Shown: positions 35,392 through 44,587, counted from the stretch's first letter. The stretch is DNA of 64,000 nucleotides from Caldicellulosiruptor saccharolyticus DSM 8903 (GCF_000016545.1 NC_009437.1:62001-126000); one strand, 5' to 3'. The notes: generated by a model not told the origin, from the letters alone. Program-made: numbers and translations.

Positions 35392-35745
35392 CTACTTACT
35401 CTTAGGATTAAAAATAAGCGCTATTACATACCCAAAAAACACAGCTGCGGCAATGCCGCCAGCTGTCCTTGACACTCCCCCTGTGAAGGCTCCTATTAGC
35501 CCAATTTTCTTCACCTCTTCAATAGCACCTTTTGCTAAAGAATATCCAAAGCCAGGGAGAGGGACTGTTGCCCCAGCACCTGCAATATCAACAAGCTTTT
35601 GGTAAAGTCCAAGACCTTGCAAGATTGCGCCAAGGGTTACAAAAAGCACAAGCACCCTTGCGGATGTCAGTTTTGTCTTGTCAATCAAAATCTGACCAGC
35701 AACACAGATAAGCCCGCCAACTACAAATGCCATTAAATAATCCAT
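35392..35745 (-). CDS. spoVAE: SpoVAE-like membrane protein
   Basis: A 117-residue hydrophobic protein with about four membrane segments. GAGATVPLPGFGYSLAKGAIEEV is the SpoVA C/E signature. SpoVA proteins form the spore dipicolinate channel. Last gene of a spoVAC-spoVAD-spoVAE operon. Confidence 0.92.
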   Translation of the reverse strand: MDYLMAFVVGGLICVAGQILIDKTKLTSARVLVLFVTLGAILQGLGLYQKLVDIAGAGATVPLPGFGYSLAKGAIEEVKKIGLIGAFTGGVSRTAGGIAAAVFFGYVIALIFNPKSK

Positions 35746-35786
35746 TTGTCATCATCACCTCTACAAAAGCAGATAAATCAAAGGAT

Positions 35787-36800
35787 TTACTCAATCTCAA
35801 TTGAAAGTGCATGAGCAATCACAGGGATACTTTCACCAAGCTGAACTGTTGAAGAAGACAAAAGCGCTCCAGTTGGCACAATTAGGATTCTTTTGAATGT
35901 TTTTTGAAGCATGAGCTTGTAGAAATATCCACCAAAGATGCATGCAGAGGCTGCACATCCGCTTGCCCCAGCACCAGTGTCTTGTGTCTTTTGGTCGAAC
36001 ATCAAAATCCCACAGTCCAAAAGCTCAAATGACAAGGTTTTCCCTTCTTTTTTGAAAAGCTCTTCAAGAAGCTTTCTTCCCACGTATCCTAAATCACCTG
36101 TGACAATTATATCGTAGTAGGTAAAATCTCTTTTTGTATCCTCAAGATGTGTTGTGATTGTGTCAAACGCAGCAGGTGCCATACACGCACCCATGTTGTT
36201 CGAGTCTTTTATGCCGTAGTCCAAGATTTTTCCAACTGTAAAGTGAGTGATTTTAGGCTTTTGAGTGCCATCCTCAGGCTTTATCAAAAAGGACGCTGCG
36301 CCTGTGACAGTCCACTGTGCTGTCGGGGGGCGCTGGCAACCAAGCTCTAAAGGATATCTGAACTGCTTTTCAGCAGAGCAAAAGTGAGATGACGTTGCAG
36401 CAATTATGTTTTTCGCAAACCCACCGTCAACAAACACACACGCAAGCCCAACAGAGAGTGCAAAAGTTGAACATGCGCCATAAAGCCCTATAAATGGAAT
36501 ATTCAAATCTCTTGCTGCAAAGTGCGAGCTTGTGAGCTGGTTCAAAAGGTCGCCGCTTAAGATCAGGTCAACCTCATCAGGAGTAAAACCACTTTTTTGA
36601 ATAAGTTTTGAAATTGCTATGTTCAAGAGCTTTCCTTCCGCAAGCTCCCAAGATTTTTGCCCGGCATACTCATCTTCAACTACCATGTCAAAGAAGAGCC
36701 CAAGCGGACCTTCCCCTTCCTTTTTACCAACAATGGTAAAACAGTCTGAGATTATAGGGCAGTTTTCAAACTTGAAAGTAGATTTTCCAACCTTTTTCAA
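35787..36800 (-). CDS. spoVAD: SpoVAD, thiolase-like spore protein
   Basis: A 337-residue thiolase-fold protein with LYGACSTFALSVGLACVFVDGG, EKQFRYPLELGCQRPPTAQWTV split over two strands, and GAGASGCAASA. SpoVAD binds dipicolinic acid for uptake into the forespore. It lies 41 bp before spoVAE. Confidence 0.95.
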   Translation of the reverse strand: MKKVGKSTFKFENCPIISDCFTIVGKKEGEGPLGLFFDMVVEDEYAGQKSWELAEGKLLNIAISKLIQKSGFTPDEVDLILSGDLLNQLTSSHFAARDLNIPFIGLYGACSTFALSVGLACVFVDGGFAKNIIAATSSHFCSAEKQFRYPLELGCQRPPTAQWTVTGAASFLIKPEDGTQKPKITHFTVGKILDYGIKDSNNMGACMAPAAFDTITTHLEDTKRDFTYYDIIVTGDLGYVGRKLLEELFKKEGKTLSFELLDCGILMFDQKTQDTGAGASGCAASACIFGGYFYKLMLQKTFKRILIVPTGALLSSSTVQLGESIPVIAHALSIEIE

Positions 36801-36848
36801 TCTGCCAAAGCCCCCTTTGCTGGCTTTTTAGATCAGCCTTGAGGCCAA

Positions 36849-37307
36849 TTAAATCTTTGGGAAAATTTTGATAAAATAGTAGACAAGACCAATTAGTATT
36901 GAGGTAGATATTCCATAGACCAATACAGGTCCTGCAATCAAAAACATTTTGCTGCCAACTCCAAACACAAATCCTTCCTTTTTGTACTCAACAGCAGGTG
37001 AGACAATTGAGTTTGCAAACCCGGTGATTGGAACAATGCTGCCAGCCCCTGCAAACCTGCCTATTTTGTCATACACGCCAATTCCTGTCAAAAACGCGCC
37101 AAGGAAAATCATTGTGATGGATGTAAGTGTCTGTGCCTCATCTTTTGGAAAGTACATTGAATATAGGTTTAAAAAGGCTTGACCAATATCACAAATAATT
37201 CCACCGACAACAAAGGCAAATATGCAGTTTTTGAGAAGGTTTGTTTTTAGCTCATGGGCTTTTACCATATCTTGATACTCTTTTGCCTTCTTTTCTTTAA
37301 GGTTCAC
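36849..37307 (-). CDS. spoVAC: SpoVAC-like membrane protein
   Basis: A 152-residue membrane protein whose short charged N-terminus (KEKKAKEYQDMVKAH) is followed by four or five membrane helices and GAGSIVPITGFANSIVSPAVEY. First gene of the operon. GAGGAATCTATAGAGGTG precedes the start. Confidence 0.93.
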   Translation of the reverse strand: MNLKEKKAKEYQDMVKAHELKTNLLKNCIFAFVVGGIICDIGQAFLNLYSMYFPKDEAQTLTSITMIFLGAFLTGIGVYDKIGRFAGAGSIVPITGFANSIVSPAVEYKKEGFVFGVGSKMFLIAGPVLVYGISTSILIGLVYYFIKIFPKI

Positions 37308-37519
37308 CTCTATAGATTCCTCCTTAAAAAATGGATTTCAAAAAGATATTATTTTAAGTTTTTTTGAGATTTATGCACATACAAATGAGATTTGCAGTCA
37401 TCTGAGCGACATTTGATAGCAAATCTCACTCAGAACAACCAAACAAATATTCGTATAATTTTTGAAAGTGGCACAGCTACCCGATAAAATAGAAGCTGTA
37501 GAAAGGAGGTGAGGCAAAG

Positions 37520-37732
37520 ATGGCAGCAAATCCACTTACAGGAAATCTTTTAATTAAACTTCAAAATGGAACAACTTCAACTGGCAAAATCAGAGTCAAA
37601 ACACTCTCTTATGACATCCGACCAGATGCGCAGGATTTGGATGTTTATCAGGTTGCTCAAGCTATAGCAAGCCTTCAGACAAAGCCACTTTACGCAATCA
37701 TCAGGCAGAACAACTTTGAGCTTGTGTACTGA
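37520..37732 (+). CDS. DUF1659-family small protein
   Basis: A 70-residue protein, GNLLIKLQNGTTSTGKIRVKTLSYDI, that looks like the DUF1659 family. Paired with a DUF2922-type gene 66 bp later, the common arrangement in Firmicutes. Function unknown. The ribosome site AAAGGAGGTGAGG is very strong. Confidence 0.75.
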   Translation: MAANPLTGNLLIKLQNGTTSTGKIRVKTLSYDIRPDAQDLDVYQVAQAIASLQTKPLYAIIRQNNFELVY

Positions 37733-37798
37733 TACACTTGAGGTCTTGAGACTTTAATGCCTAAAAAAGTCTTTTTGCAAGAAAGGAGGTGAGAAGCA

Positions 37799-38008
37799 GT
37801 GCTCACTTTGGTTTTGACATTCAGGCTTCAAAATGGCAAAACATTCAGGCTTTCAATCCCAGACCCCAAGAGCAATTTGACAGCGCAAGAAGTTGAAAAT
37901 GCAATGAATTTGATAATCCAGAAGAACATTTTTTCAGTGTCTGCACCAATTGTTGAGAAGGTTTCAGCAAGAATTATAGACAGAAATGTAAATCAGCTCA
38001 TTGGCTAA
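37799..38008 (+). CDS. DUF2922-family small protein
   Basis: A 69-residue protein starting at GTG 37799: LTFRLQNGKTFRLSIPDPKSNLT and later NAMNLIIQKNIF. It fits DUF2922, usually found beside DUF1659 and YvrJ genes as here. AAAGGAGGTGAG precedes it. Function unknown. Confidence 0.75.
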   Translation: MLTLVLTFRLQNGKTFRLSIPDPKSNLTAQEVENAMNLIIQKNIFSVSAPIVEKVSARIIDRNVNQLIG

Positions 38009-38016
38009 AAATTGGT

Positions 38017-38053
38017 GGGGCTGTCTTCTTTAAGCTACACAGAAGGCAGCCCC
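38017..38053 (+). terminator. Hairpin between the DUF2922 gene and the YvrJ-like gene
   Basis: GGGGCTGTCTTCT (38017-38029) pairs with AGAAGGCAGCCCC (38041-38053) over 13 bp with one G-U. No long T run follows, so it may be an RNA processing or partial termination site. Confidence 0.55.
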
Positions 38054-38100
38054 GATATGTCTTAATAAAAGTAAATTTAAATTAACAGGAGGTGATATCA

Positions 38101-38250
38101 GTGCAGGAGATTATAACAAACATTGCTAACATAGGTTTTCCGATTGTACTTTGCGTATATCTTTTAACAAGGTTTGAAAGCAAAATTGACAAGCTTTCTG
38201 ACACCATAGACAAGCTCTCAGAAAAAATAATACAGATTAAAAGCAATTGA
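38101..38250 (+). CDS. YvrJ-family short membrane peptide
   Basis: A 49-residue protein from GTG 38101. One membrane segment (IANIGFPIVLCVYLLTRFESK) is followed by a short coiled tail (IDKLSDTIDKLSEK). CAGGAGGTGATATCA is the ribosome site. YvrJ-like peptides often sit with DUF1659/DUF2922 genes, as here. Confidence 0.7.
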   Translation: MQEIITNIANIGFPIVLCVYLLTRFESKIDKLSDTIDKLSEKIIQIKSN

Positions 38251-38327
38251 CTTGCAAACAATTGTTCGTTATAATAAATATAAAAGTTGTAAAATCTGGT
38301 GAAGTATCAGAAGGATGGTGGTTTTAA

Positions 38328-38840
38328 ATGGATAAGATTCCAAGAGATATTATATACTTTGTGCCACAGTATCTTGATAGCGGCGATGGAGTTATGCTTC
38401 TTCTTTTAAACGGTGAAAAGAAGGTCTGTCATATGTCAATCAGAAGCTTTACAAAAAAGCTCTATTCTATGTATGCAATTGATCCTTTTACAATAAAAAA
38501 GCTCATCTCAAAGAAGATAGGGCAGAAAAACCTTCTTCCAATTGTTCTTCCAGATGTTACATTTATTCCTGTCAAGACCAGAAAGGCAAAAGTAGCAACA
38601 GACCCTATCTTTGGCTATGTAAACTTGTCTCAGGTTTTTAAAATAGATGAAAAGGAAGAAGGTTTTGAAATTTTATTCAAGTGCGGAGCAGTTTTGCAGT
38701 GTTTTGGCTCTGCAAAGTATTTTAAAAGAAGGATAACAGCTGCAAGCATAATTAGCGACTATTTCTCTTCAATGTGGGCAAAAGGAGTGTGCACAATAAA
38801 AGAAGAGTGTGAGCTTGAAAATGTCTTTAGCTTAGAGTAG
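38328..38840 (+). CDS. Unknown protein, weak ComK-like pattern
   Basis: A 170-residue soluble protein. PIFGYVNLSQVFKIDEKEEG and FEILFKCGAVLQCFGSAKYFKRRITAASIISDYF loosely follow the order seen in ComK competence regulators (G-x-x-x-S, then I-x-F-x-x-G, then helix). The match is weak, so treat it as hypothetical. A CRISPR relic begins about 100 bp downstream. Confidence 0.4.
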   Translation: MDKIPRDIIYFVPQYLDSGDGVMLLLLNGEKKVCHMSIRSFTKKLYSMYAIDPFTIKKLISKKIGQKNLLPIVLPDVTFIPVKTRKAKVATDPIFGYVNLSQVFKIDEKEEGFEILFKCGAVLQCFGSAKYFKRRITAASIISDYFSSMWAKGVCTIKEECELENVFSLE

Positions 38841-38941
38841 GGCTAATAATTCATTTTGCATGTGGCATCAGGGCTGCAACATCTTTTGCAGCTGTGGTGA
38901 CCACATTTTTTATAAAAAATTCAGCAAGAAAACTCCTACCT

Positions 38942-39037
38942 CTCTCAATCTCCAAAGGACAGGCTACAAACTTGCTCTCTTTTTCAAATGTTTCTGCAGT
39001 AATATCTTACTCACTCCCAGAAGGGAAGGTTACAGAC
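38942..39037 (-). CRISPR. Degenerate two-repeat CRISPR locus
   Basis: Variant repeats at 38942-38971 (CTCTCAATCTCCAAAGGACA, then GGCTACAAAC) and 39008-39037 (CTTACTCACTCCCAG, then AAGGGAAGGTTACAGAC; the leader-side copy is the most diverged). The gap is a spacer-sized 36 bp. A decayed leader follows. Confidence 0.8.
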
Positions 39038-39287
39038 ACGTCAAATAACTTGATTTTATTATATCAATACTATACACACATGTAGATGTTTTTATATCAA
39101 AACATCTATGAATAACTAAGTTTAATATAGGAAAATCAATGAACGAAACCACCTTAAAGCCTTTCGTCTATACAGCTGCTGCCAGAGATTTCAAAAAAGC
39201 TACGCCAAATCTAAATGAAACCGCATACAAATCAGACCTCAAAATTTTTACACTGGAAGCCGATGGATATAACTTTTGGTCAAATTG
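39038..39287 (-). promoter_or_regulatory. 250-bp CRISPR leader, decayed copy D
   Basis: The same 250-bp length and the same -10 position (TATAAT at 39058-39063) as intact leaders. The -35 has changed to TCTACA (39081-39086). GGTCGACAG has become AGCCGATGG. Substitutions are spread along the block without net insertions or deletions. From here to 39484 no gene is seen. Confidence 0.8.
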
Positions 39288-39484
39288 TAAAATCAATTTA
39301 TATTCAGAGCATAAATATAAATCAAGAATTGTACAATCAATTTTACATACTTTTTGAACTTTCCATTGAATCAATAAAGCAGCTGTTATGAAATATATGA
39401 ATGTTCAATTTATCAAGAAAATGGTATATATAAGCTTTGCTAAAGAAGAGTGGTTGTACAATAAAGTTTTCAACGAAATATAGG

Positions 39485-41275
39485 TTACAGCCTGATTAAG
39501 AACCTTTCTATTGCATCATTTGCATTTTCAACATAAATTGGCATTGGCACAGCTTCGAGACCAACTGCGTCATAGCTTACAAGAAGCCAGCAGCCTTTTT
39601 TGAATTTGAAAGTTTGCTTAAACATATCTTCACCTATACCAAAAGCGTCAGTAATTCTTTCTTGGTCAGATTTTCTTGGGAGTTTGCTCACAAAGTATGT
39701 ATGGGGCTGTGCCATGATGTTTGTGTTAAGATAAGTTATTCGCTGAGTGGCAATTCCAACGCCAAGCCCGAATTTCCTTCCTCTTCTTGCAAGGTTCATC
39801 ACAACTTCACTTGAACGCTCATAAGAATCTTTTGCATCCTGTGGAATAAATTCGTCTGCCTCATCAAATATAAAGCTCACTATAGGTTCGATTATTCCAT
39901 TTCTACGCCTATCTTCAAAGATTGACATGCCAAGCTGATACGCTTTGTTTCGAAGATCATTTGGGTCATGAGATTGGAATATCAAGAGCGATTTTTTAGA
40001 ACCATCATTCAGTAGATTCAAAGTGGTTTCTTGGTCTATGGTATACTCTGGTCTTGTGGAATTTGAGGTAAGTTCCCTATATTTATTTTCAAGTTCTTTA
40101 ACAAACAATTCCAAGTTTGAACGAGCTATGCTGTTCAAATCCCCTGAAAGATAATTGTTTTTTATTCTTTCTATAGTAGCCTTACAAAGATTAACATCAA
40201 GTGGGCGGTTAACCTGCTTCATCTTTTCAACAAGCTCTCTTAAAGTTGCTTCGCTTCTTCCAAGATATCCCTTAAAAAGCTGCTTTTCATGGAGTCTTAC
40301 AAAATCAGCCAAGGTCAAACCTGAATCTTGCCACAGTTTTATCTTTTTATCATTTAAAATTTTATAGAATGCTTTTGTAAAAAGGTCTCTGTATTTGGCA
40401 AGACCTTTTGGGTACAAAGAAGAATATGCCATGTCCTTAGCTGCTTTGATAAGCAGTTTTTTATGCTCTGCTACCTCTGGATTGCTTCTAAAAACCTCTA
40501 AGACAGATCCAACAAATGTCTTTTCGCCAAGTCCGATGATATAGGCTTGGTCAATTGAATACAGAAGGTCGACAAGCAGGGTTGAGTACTCGCTCATCAA
40601 GTCAAAAATTACTATTTTTACAGGAAATTCTACATCAAGCATAATTTTTCTAATGAGAGTGCTCAAAAGATTTGACTTTCCAGCACCTGTAAAGCCAAAG
40701 ATTCCAAAATGAAGTCTTAAAAGCTCTTCAGTTTTGAGCAAAATCTTGACATTTTCATCTCTTATTAGATGCCCAATTTTTATTATCTGTTCTTGACCAT
40801 CAATTCCGTGGTTGATTATTCTGTTTGTCAAATTAACATCAAGCAAAAATGCTTTTGCGCCTATCATAGGAAGATTTGACTCAATTCCAATTTCTAATTT
40901 TCCACTGCTGTTTATAACAATCTCAAAATTGGTTGGGATTGCAATACATTTTATCTTTGTTGCATCATCAAGTGGTTCATCCTGCTGGTCTTCCCAGTCT
41001 CTATAAACATTTTCAGCAGCTTCGACCAAAAAACCAGGATATCCACTCAGGTCATTGTTAAGACCATAGTGCAAAGGCAAAATGGATGAGATTTCAAGAA
41101 TACAATAGTGAATCTTGTCAGAAGATGACGAAAAGTTCTGGATTGCCAAAAGAGACCCTTCTTTTATCTCATTTATTGCTTTTTTGGTATAGTCAAACCA
41201 AACCTCAGCCCTGTATCTGGTGTAAAAATCCGAATCTACTTTCATAAGTATTCCACTTATTTCCTGATTAAACAT
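39485..41275 (-). CDS. HerA-like hexameric DNA translocase
   Basis: A 596-residue FtsK/HerA-type ATPase. The N-terminal HAS-barrel-like part holds ISGILMKVDSDFY; Walker A is GFTGAGKSNLLS (194-205); Walker B is VSFIFDEADEFIP (about 466-478); then NLARRGRKFGLGVGIATQR and sensor-like QPHTYFVSKLPR. It follows the nurA-like gene with 19 bp between, so the two are co-transcribed. HerA-NurA pairs resect DNA ends in archaea; bacterial pairs occur in thermophiles and defence islands. Confidence 0.87.
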   Translation of the reverse strand: MFNQEISGILMKVDSDFYTRYRAEVWFDYTKKAINEIKEGSLLAIQNFSSSSDKIHYCILEISSILPLHYGLNNDLSGYPGFLVEAAENVYRDWEDQQDEPLDDATKIKCIAIPTNFEIVINSSGKLEIGIESNLPMIGAKAFLLDVNLTNRIINHGIDGQEQIIKIGHLIRDENVKILLKTEELLRLHFGIFGFTGAGKSNLLSTLIRKIMLDVEFPVKIVIFDLMSEYSTLLVDLLYSIDQAYIIGLGEKTFVGSVLEVFRSNPEVAEHKKLLIKAAKDMAYSSLYPKGLAKYRDLFTKAFYKILNDKKIKLWQDSGLTLADFVRLHEKQLFKGYLGRSEATLRELVEKMKQVNRPLDVNLCKATIERIKNNYLSGDLNSIARSNLELFVKELENKYRELTSNSTRPEYTIDQETTLNLLNDGSKKSLLIFQSHDPNDLRNKAYQLGMSIFEDRRRNGIIEPIVSFIFDEADEFIPQDAKDSYERSSEVVMNLARRGRKFGLGVGIATQRITYLNTNIMAQPHTYFVSKLPRKSDQERITDAFGIGEDMFKQTFKFKKGCWLLVSYDAVGLEAVPMPIYVENANDAIERFLIRL

Positions 41276-41294
41276 ATCTCAATTCCCACCTTTT

Positions 41295-43175
41295 TTAGTT
41301 TTCATCTTCAAAATCTGTATTATCTCTTAATTTTCTCAAAGGCTTGGCCAGAGGAAATCTTTTTTCTTCTATGTCAGAACTTTTTATAATCCCTTTTGCA
41401 AATCTCAAGAGAGTCCTTGCGCTTCTGTCAGCTTTATGAAGCGGTTCAGGATAGCCTATAACCTCTGGAAAATGATTTTTTGTAAGAACGCTCAAAAAAT
41501 ACATATTTATTGCTTGTCCCCAGTTTGGGTAGGTTTTATTTAAGTGTATAAATGGGCAAATAGAGCCCAACTTGGGTGAATCAATTAATGTATTTTCTAA
41601 AAAATTTTTGTCAAGGCTTGGGTGCAAAAGCCTTTCAATAAATATTGCATGCCCCATTGAAGGGATTTTTTTCTTTCTGCTGATGAAAAACTGTGCAATG
41701 GATTTTGCAAATATCCTATCATCTGCAACAATGTGTCCTTTTACACCAGTTATTTCGCGTTTTTCGTTCACGAAAAGTGTTGAAAGTGCAGAGTCAAATT
41801 CCACAGAAGACCAAGGCGAATTGAGATTGTGATTGAAGTATGCGTAGTTTTCAAAAAGCAATCTGTCACTGCACAAAATGGGTATAGGATATTTTTCTAT
41901 TTTTTCTTTCATCTCAGCTGATAACAAATTGCTTGCGATGAGGAGCTTAAGATAGTTTCGGGAAAAATATCTGCTTTGTGAATCCTTTGCAATTCCAACA
42001 AGGAAGATATTATTATCCCAACACTTTTCAATTAAAGCTCTTATTCCCACTGAAATTAAAAAGTTGATGTCGTCATGTGATATTACTCTTTTAAAATTTT
42101 GGTGCGGGGTATTTTGGTACGGTGTGCCACTATCTTTGTAAAAATCTAACTCTAAGGATTTTAGGTCTTTTTTGATAAAAAGCTGAGAACAAAAATACTC
42201 AAAAAATTCAACTGTATATTGCCAACAAAGATCAGAAGATGTATCCATTTGTATGCCGTCTTCTTTAATCGTTAGGATTTGGTTTCTTTCCAAAAACCGG
42301 GAAATTCGTCTTATATCTTCAATTTTTTTACCAGTTAGCCTGCAAAGCTCATCATAGGTAAAGGCGGTTTTTGTTCTGTCTTGGCTCATTGCTTGAGTGA
42401 CTTTTGCAAGAAAATATGAATAATCCCTGTACTTCTTTTTAGATGGCACAAGCAATTGATAATTAAAAGGATGGGATAGCGAAACAACCACATTACTAAT
42501 TTTTATGGTATCGTTTCTGAACCTATGACCTAACAATCCCAAGGATTTATAATTAACATATGGAATTCTCAAGAGAGAGCTTGGCATAAGGTCTAAAAGG
42601 ATTATTTGAGGCATGTCAATAGTAGAGGATGAAGCCATATGGTATGCAAGGTAGACTTCTGCTAATCGCATGAGTGAAACATGGAGGTTTAGAATCTCTT
42701 GATAATCTTTATCAGAACTTATACCCAAGAGTTTCTTTTCTTCTTCGCTTGCGATAAATTCAATTTCATAAGGCATAATTGGTATTTGGGCCATCATTGT
42801 AACATCTCTTGAAAAGTCCCATTTTTCATACTTGATTTTTTCCGAGTAAGGAGCAAGTATGATTTTTCCTCTTGCACCGTAGGCTCCAGCAAAAAATATT
42901 AGGTAATTGGAACTTTCCCATTTTGTACAAGTGCCATCAATTGCAACAAAGTTTATTTCTCTTTTTTGAAAAAAGCTCTCTATCTTTTGAGAAAGTTGAT
43001 GCCTGAAAGTGGGGTTTGAAAAAAAACTATCCCATTCTATGGCAAAGTCAGGCATCACGTTTTCATAGAAGCCTGAAAGAGCTTGAAATATGCTACTTAA
43101 GTTTGTATTAAATCTAACTTTAGACTGGGTAATTGAATTTTTCCAAAAAGAATACATTTGGGACAGTTTAGACAT
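41295..43175 (-). CDS. NurA-domain nuclease, unusually long
   Basis: A 626-residue protein from ATG 43175 (MSKLSQMYSFWKNS), preceded by TTGGGGAA. The NurA active-site strand is EINFVAIDGTCTK (D80), and the typical end EVIGYPEPLHKADRSAR lies at about 571-587. Ordinary NurA is roughly 300-450 residues. The extra length includes a winged-helix-like segment, FTYDELCRLTGKKIEDIRRIS, and a long middle part with no recognised domain. Partner of the HerA gene downstream. Confidence 0.78.
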   Translation of the reverse strand: MSKLSQMYSFWKNSITQSKVRFNTNLSSIFQALSGFYENVMPDFAIEWDSFFSNPTFRHQLSQKIESFFQKREINFVAIDGTCTKWESSNYLIFFAGAYGARGKIILAPYSEKIKYEKWDFSRDVTMMAQIPIMPYEIEFIASEEEKKLLGISSDKDYQEILNLHVSLMRLAEVYLAYHMASSSTIDMPQIILLDLMPSSLLRIPYVNYKSLGLLGHRFRNDTIKISNVVVSLSHPFNYQLLVPSKKKYRDYSYFLAKVTQAMSQDRTKTAFTYDELCRLTGKKIEDIRRISRFLERNQILTIKEDGIQMDTSSDLCWQYTVEFFEYFCSQLFIKKDLKSLELDFYKDSGTPYQNTPHQNFKRVISHDDINFLISVGIRALIEKCWDNNIFLVGIAKDSQSRYFSRNYLKLLIASNLLSAEMKEKIEKYPIPILCSDRLLFENYAYFNHNLNSPWSSVEFDSALSTLFVNEKREITGVKGHIVADDRIFAKSIAQFFISRKKKIPSMGHAIFIERLLHPSLDKNFLENTLIDSPKLGSICPFIHLNKTYPNWGQAINMYFLSVLTKNHFPEVIGYPEPLHKADRSARTLLRFAKGIIKSSDIEEKRFPLAKPLRKLRDNTDFEDEN

Positions 43176-43343
43176 ATAAAAATTCCCCAATATTTTTTCT
43201 ATTTACCTAATATTATAATTGTTTTGACGAAAATGTACAGGGGGATTGTGATAAAAATGCGAATATTCAAAACAATTCACATTTTTAATTTGTAATTCAA
43301 GTTGTTGAATAAATAATTATACCATTAATGTTACTATATAGAA

Positions 43344-44291
43344 CTATAAATTATTCCACGTGTATTTAAAAGAAAATTTACAGTTTTCAATTTTTTGAAT
43401 ATAGACCTCTATCAAATAAGTAATCATAATCCAGTCTACATGCTTCTTATATGTTCTAAAACCTCTTAACCTTACTTGTTCTAAATTGTATTCTCCTTTT
43501 AACTTACCAAATAATCTTTCTATTTTTGTCCTCTGCTTATATAACTTTTGTCCTTCTTCGCTTCTTAAAAATTCCATATTTTTTATCCTCAAAATATTTT
43601 TTACATTACTGAAATCCTTACTATTTCTCTTATTTACCGCCGCTACAAACTTCATCCCAAGTCTATCTGACACCTCAAACCATTTCGCACAATCATAACC
43701 TGCATCTGCCAATATCACTTCAGGTCCAAATATCTTAGCTTCATACAAAAGTTCTACTACTTTACTGTCATGGATATTTGCACATGTCAACCACCATACT
43801 ATAGGTATAACCTCGCTTTCAACTGTTGCTAACACATGTAATTTATACCCATTGTAAAAACCTAAACTAACACATACTCCTACTTCTGCCTCTTTGTCAC
43901 CCCTCGAGCTTCTCAAAGGTGTAGAATCTATAGCACAAACTTTTGTCTGCGGATCTATTTCTCTCACTAAAATTCTTGCTATCCCTTCTATATATTCTTC
44001 TTCAATTACTTTTGCCCATTTCGAAAAATATGTATGATCGGGGCTCTTTTCTATCCCTATAGCCTTTTTAAATTCTTCATCTTCATTTATCTTGTATTCT
44101 AATTCCCTGAAACTGTTTATCTTGTTTTTGACTTTGTAAACAAAACAAGCTATTATATGGCTTAGCTTAAATTTCTTCGGTCTTCCTCTCCTGCTACTTT
44201 TTATCTTTAATCCCAAGGCTTTTATTACTTTCTCAATTGTCATAAGTATCTTTAAAAATTTTTGTTTTTGTGTTTTAATAAAATTAGTCAT
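43344..44291 (-). CDS. DDE transposase (IS4/IS5 superfamily)
   Basis: About 315 residues. Catalytic motifs are VCAIDSTPLRSS, VILADAGYDCAKWF and QRTKIERLFGKLKGEY. An N-terminal RRGRPKKFKLS is basic and probably DNA binding. I prefer ATG 44291 (MTNFIKTQ), six bases after GGAGG; the ATG at 44297 is too near the ribosome site. Intact. Confidence 0.9.
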   Translation of the reverse strand: MTNFIKTQKQKFLKILMTIEKVIKALGLKIKSSRRGRPKKFKLSHIIACFVYKVKNKINSFRELEYKINEDEEFKKAIGIEKSPDHTYFSKWAKVIEEEYIEGIARILVREIDPQTKVCAIDSTPLRSSRGDKEAEVGVCVSLGFYNGYKLHVLATVESEVIPIVWWLTCANIHDSKVVELLYEAKIFGPEVILADAGYDCAKWFEVSDRLGMKFVAAVNKRNSKDFSNVKNILRIKNMEFLRSEEGQKLYKQRTKIERLFGKLKGEYNLEQVRLRGFRTYKKHVDWIMITYLIEVYIQKIENCKFSFKYTWNNL

Positions 44292-44293
44292 TG

Positions 44294-44356
44294 CCATCCT
44301 CCTTAGTTACGTGTTTTTAGTCTTCTCTTGCTATAATTTTACCTTAAGGAGGATGG
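44294..44356 (-). promoter_or_regulatory. Fold-back repeat covering the transposase ribosome site
   Basis: CCATCCTCCTTA (44294-44305) is a perfect inverted copy of TAAGGAGGATGG (44345-44356). The proximal arm on the minus strand holds AAGGAGG, the transposase ribosome site. Between the arms is AT-rich sequence with TATAGC that could hold the native promoter. Confidence 0.7.
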
Positions 44357-44436
44357 CTTTTTATATATATCTATTTATTGTCTTTTCTGTTAATCTGTTT
44401 TATTCAACAAGCTATTGTAATTATGAGGTGATTTTG

Positions 44437-44587
44437 ATGAAAAAGTTTATAAATCATCGGACAAAAGCTTGATTTCTTGGAGAAGCAGTATCAACAAGAG
44501 AAGATTGAAAACCAAAATATAGAATATCTCAAAAGAACAATGAGCTGCTTTTTGAAAAATCCCCTTATTAAAAGTTATCTGGAATAA
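44437..44587 (+). pseudogene. Small gene remnant beside the insertion sequence
   Basis: GAGGTGATTTTG precedes an ATG giving MKKFINHRTKA and stop. After a frame change the DNA reads DFLEKQYQQEKIENQNIEY and KRTMSCFLKNPLIKSYLE and stop. It looks like a short frameshifted gene or fragment; no family recognised. From 44588 to the terminator at 44695 nothing is seen. Confidence 0.35.

Larger units (their letters stand above)
43298..44415 (-). mobile_element. IS4/IS5-superfamily insertion sequence
   Basis: The ends share TTGTTGAATAAA (43302-43313) and its inverted copy (44398-44409). TGTAATT stands close outside each end (43291-43297 and 44416-44422), suggesting a target duplication, though tips are uncertain by one or two bases. 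It carries one transposase and lies upstream of nurA. Confidence 0.75.
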
